Assembly: GCA_027563935.2 (NCBI GenBank)
Contig: CM050450.1
Span: forward strand, 26,275,439-26,339,438
DNA: 64,000 nucleotides
Direction of reading: 5' to 3'
Source of the DNA: Costus lasius
Lineage: Eukaryota; Streptophyta; Magnoliopsida; Zingiberales; Costaceae
Shown: positions 20,476 through 31,875 of the stretch, piece after piece
Layout: each line of letters opens with the position of its first letter
Position numbering within the stretch: position 1 is the stretch's first letter
Notes under the pieces: generated by a model
Seen by the model: only the letters and a program-made list of their open reading frames with translations
Database searches by the model: none
What the model was told of the DNA's origin: nothing
Translations under genes and position numbers: made by a program

Positions 20476-23335
20476 CTACTCATCATTGTCCGTTCCAATC
20501 TCCTTAGTCCCCTGAGCAGCTGCATCCATCGGGTCATCCTGCTGCCCTCCATGGTAGCCTCCATAAACTCCACCCATCCTAGAATCCTGGAATCCAAAGT
20601 GGTCATACAGAAAATTGCCCATCTCTTCCATATAGTTGTTGAGATTCTCCACATCATGATGAATATGGTGCATGGTGTCCTGCATCCGCCCCATGGAACC
20701 AAGCATCTTCTCCATCCGATGCTCATGTCGGTACATATGGGCAAAGAGAGCCCAAAATCCAGGGTCGTAAGCACTAGAGAATCATCGGTCAGAAGCGCGA
20801 TGTGAGGATGAATCTGCAGCACCCTGAGATGGTGGTTCCATACCCATGCCAAATGGGTCATCACTACCACCCCAGGTGGGTGGTGGCGGCAGGGTATCGA
20901 GAGGTGGTGGCATAGCAAAATCTGCATCATTAGGAGTGATAGGATCCGCAAGTGCACGGACTATCGAAGTAGTAAATAATATCGTTCCCACAGGGAGCAG
21001 GTGTCAAGTATCGACCTTTAGTGTCATCGATAGCTAGATAATTCAATTAGAAATGGAGAAAAACAAGACTAATTCTAAAATATCGAATTGAAGAATAAAC
21101 GACTTTAAGGGAAAATTGCAGTTTAATACATGTTCGGAACTTCAGCTTTCACCTCGTTGAAAGTTTTAAGTGTAAATCAATCAATGAATTGAAATAGAAA
21201 ACGGATCTCCTTCTCTCGAAGCGCAATCCGACAGTAAACAACTTAAGGCGATCTATCCTATGGTACGAATTACCTTCTCTCGAAGCGTAATCCGGTGCCT
21301 ACTTAAGCTAATTTCCTACTCTGTAGCAAAACTAACTTAAGAGACCCATTAGACTCTATGATGATCGTGAATCCTTGAGTGACAATGAACGACTCTCGTA
21401 ATCCAAGTCACAAGTTTAAATGGGCAGTCGAGTGTTACGATTCACCTCTCGCCTCTTCTCGTAACACTTCACACATATCGATGTTTGGCCAAAACATAAA
21501 TACGCAATAAGCACACCACATTTAAATAAGTAAATTTACTAAAAAGTATCACTGAGATTCATAAAAGATATTTACATGTGAGAATTTGTTCAACGGGCTA
21601 CGCCCGAGTCCCGAACTAGGGTTTTACTCTAGAACATGCATCATTTTACACCCAAAAACCCAAGAAATAATACTCGAAAGTGAGGGAAATTACTAATCAA
21701 GGGTAGGAGACGATGAATCTTCGGTCTTTTCTCGAAAGCCCCAAAGAATCTGGTCGAATCGAGCCCTCGAACGAGCAAAATCACCCTTTTTCACCCTAGT
21801 CACGTTTTCTCCAAAGTTCGACCCCAAAAACCGCTCCCAAAATCCTATTTTTCATTTCTATCTCTTCCTTGGGCAGTTAGGAAGTTTCCCTCCAAATTTT
21901 ATCCAATTCCGAGTTCGAAATCACTGAAATCGGGCGAAAAACCGTCGAAAGGTCGATCTGCACGGAAGCCGTCACGGGTGTGATGATAAGCACGGCCAGG
22001 CCGTGTCTGGCTCTGGAACTTGCGACGAAGTAAGCACGACCGTGCTTCTGGACACGGCCAGGCCGTGTTTGGCTCGCAGATTGCTGCAGAGACGATCATG
22101 GCCGTGACGGTGAACATGGCCTGCCCATGTTCTCTGTAGAAAACTCTGATTTGCCTCAAATTTGACCTGTGACCTCCTAGCACTGTGAGGAATCTTCTCG
22201 TAATATCAAATCATGAAAATCTTCACAAAAATATGGTAAAATAACCTGCATTTCACAAATAATACAAAAAATAGTGAAGATTCCATACTTTACAAGAAAA
22301 GATATCAAAATGTGACATAAAATATAACTTAAGCATATAATGATGGTAGAAACAAGACTCTAAATCCTATAAAATTGACACCTATCAAGGAGTCAACTTC
22401 CAATTGGCTTGGTTCCTCACAGAGGTCTTCTTAGTGTTGGGTAGTGGTAATTTCTGACCTCCAAGCCCAAGAACTAAAGAGAAGGTGTCATCCTCTTTAA
22501 CTATCATCTTCATGGCCATGCATGACTCCATATCCAGTCTAGAGTTCCCTTTGGCCACTTCAATCCCATAAGGCTCCACTCTGAGAAAAAGAGCTATAGG
22601 TGTGATGAAACCACCTATCACAACGGCACCTTTCTTGGCCTTGGCTACCTTTTCCATATGCTTCACAAAAAAGAAAGTCACATCCAAAGAATATCTATAC
22701 AGCATACTCCACAGAAAGAAGAGCTCAGACTGTCTCACCATTCCATCACTATCACCTCTACCAAAGACTGTGTGGGCAAGTACTCGGTGTACATATTTGA
22801 TGCAGGGGTTGGTAATCTTTGATGCCCTGGCTGAGACCGCAGAAAAGTGAACCTCCGAGGTAATCTGATTCCAAAATACACTCTCTACATAGCCAAGCGA
22901 CACACTGGTATGTCCTCCTGATCCAACCTGAAAAATAGATCTGAGGTCCCTCATGGTAAGCTTCCTCTCAATATTGGCTATGCGGAAGGTGATCTCACCT
23001 TTGGTAGGCCTATTGGTACATTCATGCAAATCCATGTCAAAGCTGCTCAAGAACTCCAATACCAATGGCAAATATGTTTGGGGAGCCATCTGAAAGAATT
23101 TATTGGCCCTGATTTGGTCGAACATCCAAAATCCATCATCATACAGGCCAAGTGCCTCTAGGGTGCGTCTGTCAGCATATTTCGTATTTACCACCCTTCT
23201 CTCCACTAACTGATTGTATCTTGACTCTTGAATTTCATCCGCAAAGATAATGCCATAGGGATTCTGTGGGAATGAAGGTTCAGCTGGTGCTTTGCCTTTT
23301 CTTTTTGAAGCTACTTGCTTAGTCTTAGGGGCCAT
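20476..23335 (-). pseudogene. Athila ORF1-like gene, interrupted by a solo LTR
   Basis: The frame starts at ATG 23335 (MAPKTKQVASKRKGKAPAEP, a basic N-terminus). It runs 316 codons to 22388 through the domain typical of the extra ORF of Athila elements (LVLEFLSSFDMDL, ERKLTMRDLRSIFQVG, HRVLAHTVFGRGDSDG, ELFFLWSMLYRY). At TP it enters a solo LTR and stops. The same frame resumes on the far side (20935 downward) with a proline-rich PPPLDTLPPPPTWGG segment and a likely coiled coil (MLGSMGRMQDTMHHIHHDVE). It has a single TGA at 20782-20784 and ends at 20476. Its function in Athila elements is not settled; a Gag-like or envelope-like role has been suggested. Apart from the insertion and one stop, it is the best preserved ORF of this element. 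Confidence 0.75.
20936..22387 (-). mobile_element. Solo LTR of a gypsy element with perfect 5-bp target duplication
   Basis: The 1452-bp block starts TGATAGGATCCGCAAGTGCAC and ends AATTGACACCTATCA. It is flanked by AGGAG on both sides (20931-20935 and 22388-22392), the hallmark of an integrated LTR. There is no internal region, so it formed by recombination between two LTRs. Removing it would rejoin the ORF1-like reading frame without a shift. The LTR-end phrase is shared with the LTR at 1082. The interior includes a CACGGCCAGGCCGTG cluster (21980-22130). Confidence 0.88.
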
Positions 23336-23869
23336 TCTTCAATGCAAGGATGAACTAGAGCTGCAACTTAGATTTGACAACACAATATAGCAAAGATTGA
23401 ACTCTAATAACACTTTCAACATGAACATCATTACTCAATAAGCATTATAGAAGCAAAAATCAGTTGAATTTATCAAAATTTCAGCTAGTAAACATGGTGT
23501 GAACAGTAAATCTGAAAAACTCAGCAAATCCAGCTCGTTTAAGCTCAAATCACTCACAAAACTGGTCAAAAACCTTTTGAAACTAACAAAGAAAGTTTGC
23601 CGGTCGTCTAAGGAGAAAATGGAAACAAGTATTTCAGAAATCGACTGAGAATCGAGGAGAAATGAAGAAAGGGGCGGAAATACTCGTGAAACTCGCTAAA
23701 ACGGAGAAATCGGGCGAGAGAGTACCAGATCAGCAGCGAAAATCGAACGGGAAGGGTCGCCGGCGTGCTCTGAAGGTCAAAGAAGGTCGGAGGTCAAAGG
23801 TTGGCCCATGAGAGTGGGTGGAAACCTTGGAAACGGCACGAAAACCCTAAAAAATGGCACGTATATCAC

Positions 23870-24360
23870 GTAGGGCTGATAGAATTACGGCCGTAATTTA
23901 TCTTACGGCAGTGCCGTAATCTAGCAAATTTGAAAAACACGGGCTATAATGTTAAAAGGGTAGTGCCACAAAATCGTTCAAATTCTCGGGTCAAAAACAT
24001 GCCTTGATTACGGTACCGTGAAAAAGATTAGGTACCGCCGTAATATCCAAAAAAAACTCTCAGGTCAAAAATCAGTAGCAAATACTGTACCACAAAAATG
24101 TTTACGGCACTGCCATAATATGCTCGAAACTTTTGTCAGAGAAAACGCTCAAGATTACGGTGCCGTGAAATTGAAAATGGTAGTACCGTAAAACGCTAAA
24201 AACTCTTGGGAAGATTTCAGAGTCAAAATACAGCTTGTAAAAATACTTACGGTAGTGTCGTAATGGCATCTCAACTCTCTGGTCAAAAACGGACTGAAAA
24301 ATGGTACCGTAATTTGCGTTACGGTAGTGCCGTAATTTGCGCCAAAACTTGTTTTACTTA
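23870..24360 (-). repeat. Tandem array of palindromes, minus element
   Basis: At least six sites related to TACGGCACTGCCGTA or its AT-flanked form occur in about 490 bp (for example ACGGCAGTGCCGTAA near 23905, ACGGTAGTGCCGTAA near 24320). They are interspersed with GGTCAAAAA.. and CTCGGGT/CTCAGGT spacers. The array is the inverse counterpart of 16860-17140 and sits in the same place relative to the post-pol landmark. Confidence 0.8.
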
Positions 24361-24436
24361 CAAAAAGAAAAGAAAAATTAGTTCTAAGAGCAAAAGTAAA
24401 AAAATAAAGTAAAATAAAAGAGAGCAAACTAAAGTT

Positions 24437-24497
24437 AGAATGCTTGGGTTACCTCCCAAGAAGCGCTAATTTAAAGGTCTTTAGCTTGACCCTTCTA
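24437..24497 (-). promoter_or_regulatory. Conserved post-pol landmark (minus element)
   Basis: On the minus strand it reads GGGTCAAGCTAAAGACCT, then TTAGCGCTTCTTGGGAGG and TAACCCAAGC. It differs from the plus-element copy at 16738 at only a few positions. It follows the truncated protease-linker region directly, with no RT or integrase between. Confidence 0.5.
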
Positions 24498-24499
24498 CA

Positions 24500-26990
24500 C
24501 TCAGATTTGATCTTGATTTCTTCAATTTCCACTCTGATTTTTCTTTGGGTTGAGCATCACTTCGAATCACATAAGACTCATTCATGAAATAATGTCCAAA
24601 TTTACTCAAGAATTTTCTTCCTTGATTAAGTAATCTAGAGCCTCTTTTTCTTCTTCTTTTCAGAATTTGAATCTCTTTTCTCCTGAATTCCTCTATCCAC
24701 ATCCTCAAAAAAAGTGTCAGTTTCAATATTAGAGGATTCATCAAATAAATTATGAACATCAATGACAACATCATCTACTATATCAACACTATAACACGAT
24801 CCAGAATATGAAAGTTTATTCAAAGAATCAGCAAGATCAAACTCAATTATATTTTCACAGATATCAAAAGTGATTTTTTTCCTTTCTTAACATCTATATG
24901 TGCTCCTGCTGTAGCCAAAAAGGGTCTATCAAGGATGATAGGATTTTTTTGATTTTCTTCCATGTCAAGGACTACAAAATATGCAGGTATAAAAAATTCA
25001 CCTACCTTGATTGGAACATTCTTTAAAATACCAATAGGATACTTTACCGAGCTATCAGCGAGCTGTAAAGATATGGATGTTGGTTTAAGCTCTCCAATGT
25101 CCAGTTTTCTTCAAATAGATAAAGACATTAAGCTTACACTAGCTCCTAAATCACATAAGGCTCGGTCAAAAGTCATGCTTCCAATAGGACAAGGTATAGA
25201 GAAACTACCTGGATCCTTCAGTTTTGGTGGTAATTTATTCTGGATAATAGCACTACAATCCTCAGTTAAAGCCACAGTACCATAGTCCTCTATTTTTCTT
25301 TTGTTTAGGGCAAATTTTAACACTTCAAGAAATTTGCCAAATTGTTTGTCTAATTTTGCTTGCACTAACCTTTGGGGAAAGCATATAGGTGGCCTATAAG
25401 GTGCAGGAGAAATAGGTTTAGAAATATCATTCTGACATGGTTATCACCCTGGTGAGGTGACAAACTAGTTTGGGACTGCCCATGCTCAGAAGATTTTTCC
25501 AAGTCTAATTCATTTTTAGGTTCATCTAATTACCTTCCACTCCTAGCGATGATAGCATTACAGTACTCCCTGGGGTTTGGTTTAGGTTTAGCAAGTAATT
25601 TTCCTGGGGGTCTGTAAGAAGTGCTTGCTTGTTGTGCTATCTGTGTCTCTAAAATCTTATTGTGTGCAACAAGACCATCCAACCTAGAGTTAATTTGCTT
25701 AAGGCTCTCTGTAACTTCTTCATTTTGTCTCATCTAGGCACCCATGAATTTTTCAAACATGTCTTCTAAGCTAGATTTTTGGGGTTGACTCTGATTTTGT
25801 TGACTTTGCTCGTACCCTCTTTTTTCATTTTGTCCACTAGCATGATTGTTACTCTTCCAAGACAAGTTAGGATGGTTCCTCCAACAAGGGTTGTAGGTAT
25901 TAGAATATGAGTCATTATTTCTACCTTGATTATAACCCCCTACTGCATTAACTTGCTCACCACCCAGATTAACAATAAACTTACACTCTTCAGCATAGTG
26001 CCCATGATTTCCACAAACATCACAAGTAACAGAAGAAACAGCAGCAGTTTGTATCTGAAAGGAATCAAAACGATTACACAAAGAATCTACCTTTTCTGCT
26101 AGAGATCGCCAACCATCACCATCATTCTTACCATGAGGAGGACGATACAGCACTCCTCTCTCAACAGTCCACTGGTTGTGATTTAACGCCATCTATTCAA
26201 TCAACGCGTAGGCATCTTCAACGGTCTTCTTCATCAGTGCTCCTCCTGCAGCAGCATCAATAGTTAAGCGAGTGTTGTAAAGCAAACCATTATTGAAAGT
26301 TTGAATTAAAACCCAATCTTCTAATCCATGGTGAGGGCACTTCCATTGTAACTCATTGAAGCGCTCTCATGCTTCACTAAGTGATTCACCATTCCTCTGT
26401 GTAAAGCCCGTGATCTGGTTCCTCAACTGAATCATCTCACTAGGTGGAAAGTATTTCAGCAAGAAAGCATTTGACAATCGTTCCCAAGTAGTGAATGTTC
26501 CAGTTGGATGAGAATGTAGCCAGGCTTTTGCTCGGTCCCTGAGGGAAAAAAGGAAACAATCTCAGTCTAAGAGCATCATCAGATACACCATTAATTTTTA
26601 TGGCATCACAAAATTCAAGAAAAAGAGATAAGTGTTGATTAGGATCTTCCAGAGGAGATCCTCCAAATTGATTATGTTGGATCATTGATAAGAAGACCGG
26701 TTTAATCTCAAAATTGTTTGCATCAATTGCAGGCCTAGTTATCCTGGAACGAATTCCCTATGTATTCGGGGCTGCATAATCTCTAAGTGTTCTTCTCTTC
26801 TTCTTGTTGACTTTCTTCAAATTTAAGTTTCCTGCGTAGTCTAAGAGTTTTGTTAATTTCAGGATCAAAGGGAACTAATGGTCCTGATCTAATAATCCTG
26901 CGCATGCAAAGTAGAAAAATCTAATAAACTCAAGTAAGCAGAAAAGAACAGAAAATAAAACAAAGCCTATTCTAGCAATACTTTCAATAT
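24500..26990 (-). pseudogene. Gypsy gag-protease pseudogene, no RT/RH/integrase
   Basis: Minus-strand blocks in order: Gag (about 26600-26200) with LRDRAKAWLHSHPTGTFTTW, NQITGFTQRNGESLSEA and AAAGGALMKKTVEDAYALI; a zinc knuckle CDVCGNHGHYAEEC at about 26020 (Cys-X2-Cys-X4-His-X4-Cys intact); the linker HNKILETQIAQQASTS; and an aspartic protease with the Athila/Tat-type active site CDLGASVSLM (near 25160), followed by VVLDMEENQKNPIILDRPFLAT on another stretch. Then comes an acidic segment with SEKKKKKRL, a stop, and the post-pol landmark. Several frameshifts and stops break Gag. The RT, RNase H and integrase that should follow the protease are absent, so this is a non-autonomous gag-carrying derivative. 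Confidence 0.8.
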
Positions 26991-27014
26991 CTTCAATATT
27001 GACAAAAACCAAGG

Positions 27015-27032
27015 TCCCTGGCAATGGCGCCA
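27015..27032 (-). other. Primer-binding site of the minus-strand gypsy derivative
   Basis: The minus strand reads TGGCGCCATTGCCAGGGA, complementary to the 3' end of tRNA-Asp with two mismatches to the usual TGGCGCCGTTGCCGGGGA. It lies 9-10 bases inside the LTR. Confidence 0.75.
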
Positions 27033-27041
27033 AAAACTTAT

Positions 27042-29342
27042 TGTGTCCGCAATGCATGGATTAGGGGTGTGCACGGTTCGGTTAACCGAATCGTGTGTCA
27101 AAAAACCAAACCGAACAGGTGGGATTGGTTCGGAGAAATTCCGAACCGATCCCGAACCGTTTGTACAGGTTAACTGATGTTCGGTTCACCGATTTTTCGG
27201 TACGGTTAACCGAAAACCGACGGTTAACTGTATTATTTATGTATAAAAAAATATTTAAGATTATAAAATAATTTAAAATTAATAAATAAAAATATTCTCG
27301 GTTAACCGTTAGTTTTTGGTAGTTAACCGTTGGTTTTCGACGGTTAACCGTTGGTTTTGACGGTTAACCGGTTCGATTTTATATAAAATATTTATTTTTT
27401 ATATATAAATAAATCTTATATTATATAAATAAATATTATATATATATATATATATATATTATATAAACGGTTCGGTTCGGTTAACCGCGGTTCGGCCAAG
27501 TTCCGAACCGTAACCGAACCGATAACCGATCACAAGTAAAAAACCGAACCGATTAAGAACCGCTCGGTTCGGTTAACCAGAAAATCGGTTCGGTTCGGTT
27601 AACCGCGGTTCGATGGTTTTTTTGCACACCCCTAGCATGGATACTTGAAGTAATAATTAAGATATCGAACCACAGAGACCTCGTTTGCCAAGTACTGAAT
27701 AATTAATTTCTTTCTAGCTAGGCAACCGAATATGATGAAAGCGCAAACCGAAATTGTATGAAATATCAGAGAGAGAATCTAGGACTAGGGTTTCATTCAC
27801 TTAAATTTCCATGACTAGATATGAATAGATGTTCGTCAGTCTAATTTCATTGTGATAAAGACATAATTCACTTAATAAAGAAATCATCTCGCTTTCGCGC
27901 TGACAATTTACAAGAACCAATCCTCACTTTCGTGCCGGATCTATTAGATTGTTAAATGAAAGTGAATCATCAACAAAGAACTCAATTATCACTTTCATGC
28001 ATCCGAATTCTAAGTTAATAATCTCAAGTGAAAACTCAAGGATCATTTTCGTGCATCCGAATTTCAACACATATTCTGCTTAAGGTTCTCCAACAATCTA
28101 ATATTCAATTTCTTGCAATATCATCATGTTTGTTTCATTAACTCAATCATAGATTAGATTATCAATCATGGTATTAAACTTCTAAAATTAAGAAATAAGA
28201 ACAAACCTAATTTCTTATGGTGAGTTCCTAACATTCAATTTTAGGGTTCTAAGTTCTCAAGCAAATCACCTTTCGGTCCTTATTGCAAAAACTCTAAAAC
28301 ATGCTTGATAATATGAATCTATGGAGAATTGAAGAGCAATCATCACAGAAGCAAAATTATCATAATAAAATTATACTTGATGAAATAATGAAAGATTCAT
28401 CTAGTCATTAAGAAATCAAAGGGAATTACTCCCCCATGTCCCAAAAGAAGTTTAAGCTAGCATGGTAGAAAGATTACAATAATCCATAGTATTAGAGGAT
28501 CAAAAATCGAGGAGAAAAGGGAAAACAACTTTACAGCACGACTGTAATGAAAATTAGGACTTTTTGGCTCTGTGTCTTCTCCTCTGTCTAAACTCTTTTT
28601 TTGCTTCTTACGGATCTTCAATTTATGGCTTGGATCGTCTGCAATCAATCGCTCAAAAATCGGGCTCCAAAATGTCCGGAAAAATCGCGAATCTGGGTTA
28701 CAATTACGGCTATGAAAACGGTTACGGCGGTGCTGTAATTTCGGCAGAAACTCTCGGTACAGAAATCATCTGGAATTACGGTACCGTGAAATGCATTACG
28801 GCAGTGCTGTATTTTCATCAAATCTTTCGGGTGAAACATCGAGTCGAAATACAGCCCGTGAAATCCATCACGGCAGCACCGTAAAATCCATCAAACTTTT
28901 TGTATAAAATCGAACCTAGATTATGGCCCGTGAAATCCGTTACGGTAGGGCCGTATTTTTCGTAAAACTTTCTATATAAAAAATGTCCCAAAATACGGCA
29001 GCACTCGGAAATTACGGCAGTACCATAGTTTGTTCTGTAGGTGCAGTGAAACCACTGTACCGTAATTTCGATTACGGTAGTGCCATAATTTTGGTTTGAG
29101 CTTTGTTCTTCGTGGAATTTGACATGCAATCTTCTCTTGATGGTGGGAATTCATTCATGCATCTGGAATTGCTTGAAAACACCTGAAAATCATGCCTTTT
29201 TACTTGAAAATCATCAAAAACCAAAAAGACTGTAGATTTCGCAGTATTTGATAAAAGAGGCATAAAAATAAGCAAAGAGTGTAAATATGACAAAAATATC
29301 TATCAAATGGCAAAAAATTTACTATAAATTTCAGTGTCATCA
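27042..29342 (-). repeat. Gypsy derivative 5' LTR, minus orientation
   Basis: On the minus strand it starts TGATGACACTGAAATTTATAG (29342) and ends GCGGACACA (27042), next to the primer-binding site. Without the 573-bp hAT-type insertion and its 8-bp duplicate it is about 1.72 kb. The palindrome motif recurs at 28690-29100. It is collinear in inverse with 13487-15320. Confidence 0.8.
27062..27634. mobile_element. hAT-type MITE (573 bp) with perfect 8-bp target duplication
   Basis: The ends TAGGGGTGTGCAC and TTGCACACCCCTA are inverted repeats with the TAGGGGTG start common in hAT elements. The flanks repeat GCATGGAT exactly (27054-27061 and 27635-27642). The inside consists of repeats of (G)GTTCGGTTAACCG and ACGGTTAACCG around an AT-rich core (27400-27460), making a giant foldback. 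There is no transposase. Confidence 0.9.
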
Positions 29343-29559
29343 TTGCCCATAAATCTAAACCTAATGATCATGCGCAATCATGACTTAATTGATTTATACT
29401 ATCAAGAAAATTTCTTATAGCCTGTTTCAAAGAAGAGAAATAAGGAGGGAAAGGAAGGAAACATAATTCTTTCCTTCCATTTCCCTGGATTCAAAAGAGG
29501 GAAATCAATTTCCATCCTTCACCTCATTCCAAAAATAGCCCTCGCCCTGATCTCCTAAT

Positions 29560-29945
29560 CTCGTCGCCCCCTTGTCCTCTCTCCCGAGCTCGCCGCCCCC
29601 TCGCCCGCTCACCCGAGCTCACCGCCCCCTCGCCTTCTCGCCGGCCCTCACCATCCCACTGCACCTCGCCCTCTCGCCCTCTTGTTCAAGCTCGCCGCCC
29701 CCTCTCTCTAACCCCTCTCGTCCGAGCTCACCGCCCCTTCCCCTCTCGCCCCTCTCATCCAAGCTCGCCACCATCTCCCCTCTTGCCCAACCTTGCTGCC
29801 CATCTCGCCCAACCTCGCAGCCGAGATCATCTAAGCTCGCCGCCAGCTCCCCTCTCGCCCAACCTCACCGCCAACTCACCCAAAGTCGCTGCCAGCTCGC
29901 CCGAAGTCGCCGCCCTCTCGCCATAACCCAGTTGCTGCGCATCTT
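29560..29945 (+). repeat. C-rich CTCGCC minisatellite in the Harbinger 5' region
   Basis: This holds irregular repeats of GAGCTCGCCGCC and CCCTCTCGCCC-type units, with GAGCTC palindromes. A 147-codon proline/serine-rich open frame (29572-30015) covers it, but it is simple repeat translation ending in the following AT-rich DNA, so I do not call a gene. It is the most GC-rich stretch I noticed outside the hAT and YAK1 leader regions. Confidence 0.6.
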
Positions 29946-30429
29946 CCAGGTATTTCCATGTTTGTTCTTTTTGGGGTTTAGGTTTCAATCAGCTTGCTTC
30001 CATTTTTCCCCTTGATTCAATGTTTGTTCTTCTAAGGCTTTCTACGATAAAATAGTTGTATGATTGTATGATTTACACTTAGGATATACCAATAGGATAG
30101 AACAGATTGTGCATTCTTCACAACCCTAAACAAAAATAGGTAGTTGTATTATTTATAGTTATTCAGAAACTTGATATTTTATTGGCATGCAAATATACAA
30201 GTAAGCTAGTCTACCTTTGTTAGATCCTAGGTGTACATGCATTCTTCATAACCAAGATCAGAAATTATATAACATCTTGCATCATTTTGATGCCTTCTAA
30301 CAAATGTTTTAATTAAATAGTCCACATCTTGATTCAATGAACAATATAAAGAGCAGTACCGTTTCTTTTACTTTGATACAAATTGTTTGCTTGCTTAAAC
30401 AAATTATTTGTCTATTTATAAGTCTTATT

Positions 30430-31738
30430 ATGGCTCTACTGAGTAAGAATATGATGCTCAAAATTCATGTTCTTAATTGTCAATACACATGCATAGCTGC
30501 ATGGATTGTCATAGAAGAATTGATGGATAAACTACAACAGACATGGGTTGAAAAACCATTGCGAGAGAGTAATGAAGTTAAGCATGGCATTCGAATAGAA
30601 ATATTAAAAAATTTAACTAGTTCAGATGAATATTGTTATAACATGATAAGAATGAAAGTGCATGCTTTTAAGCATTTGTGTCAGTTACTTAAAGGGAGGT
30701 GAGGGTTGAGAGATACAAAGTATTGTACTCTGGAGGAAAAAGTGTTCACATTCTTGTATTTAGTATCTCACAATGTTAAATACAGAGAAATATGTTTTTT
30801 CTTTCATCGTGGTACTCGAACCATCAGCTATCACATTCATGAGGTTTTGCGAGCTATTATTAGCTTGCATGAGCAATTTATCTCACAACCTGATGGCTCA
30901 ATAGTTCCTCCTGAGATATACAATAGCAATAGACTTTATCCTTATTTTAAGGTATGTTCGACCATAAGTAATTTTTATAAAATATCATAAAAATTATGCT
31001 TATTGTTATCATTATATAATACATGTTCGAGTTAGGGTACCTTCTAGCGATGTACCTAGGTATAGGGGAAGAAAGGATTGGCCAACTATAAATATTTTTG
31101 CAGCCTGTTTATTCGACATGAAGTTCACATATATCCTAGCTGGGTGGGTAGGGACGGTATTAGATTCACGAATAATAAAAGATGCGATCAGTAGAGTTGA
31201 TAACTTAAAAATTATGAAAGGTAAACTTACTATATACTTAGCTACTTAGGTGTTACCATAAATTCTAATATTATATACTTTTACACTAGGGAAGTACTAT
31301 TTGGGTGATGCCGGATTTGGAATTAAAAGTTGGCTTATGACACCTTATAGGGGAGTACGATATCACTTGAAAGAGTATTCCAGAAATGCTCCTCGAAATG
31401 CAAAGGAATTATACAATCATTAACACGCAACTGCTCGAGTTGTCATTGAAAGATGTTTTGGTGTACTAAAGAAGAGATTTTATATTATTGCAAGTGGAAC
31501 ATAACCTCATTTCCCAATATATACATATGTCCAAATTATTACAGCCTGTTGCATTTTACATAACTACCTAATGGGTATTGATCTTGATGCTGAGATTATT
31601 GCTGAAGTTGATGAAGAATTATCAAACACAATGAACAATGATGCATCTGTGGTGGAGAAGCAAGATGAAGATGTTAGGAAAGGGGTTCTTATTAGAGATG
31701 CTATAGCTGATGCAATATGGAATTATTATGTGCTATAA
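30430..31738 (+). pseudogene. Harbinger DDE transposase pseudogene
   Basis: The plus strand encodes the N-terminal region (30430-30955, with a TGA near 30701) including LVSHNVKYREICFFFHRGTR and NRLYPYFK. The DDE core follows after about 80 bp: HVRVRVPSSDVPRYRGRKDW, FDMKFTYILAGWVGTVLDSR (second Asp), GKYYLGDAGFGIKSWLMTPY, RGVRYHLKEYSRNAP, VVIERCFGVLKKRF (Glu) and IITACCILHNYLMGID. The first catalytic Asp should sit just before HVRVRVP, but the bases there (about 31005-31025) read as a degraded DCIGAIDGT region without it. Stops also fall near 31422 and 31502. It is inactive; the neighbouring Myb-like relic is its usual partner. Confidence 0.85.
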
Positions 31739-31875
31739 GGATGATGTTAGAATATGTATTTGTCATTGTTGTATTGTATTGAACTTTTCCTATCCTAGAC
31801 TTGTTGTATTGAACTCTTCATAGACTTGTTATATTTTATTGTGCTAATACATCTTTTTTTTTATTTCCCTATAAG

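Noticed and set aside
20418..20957. 179-codon minus-strand frame rich in His/Leu/Trp
   Set aside because: It is a different frame on the same strand as the C-terminal part of the ORF1-like gene, which has the better match and composition.
29572..30015. 147-codon proline/serine-rich open frame
   Set aside because: It is produced by a CTCGCC-type minisatellite inside a Harbinger element and ends in unrelated AT-rich DNA.
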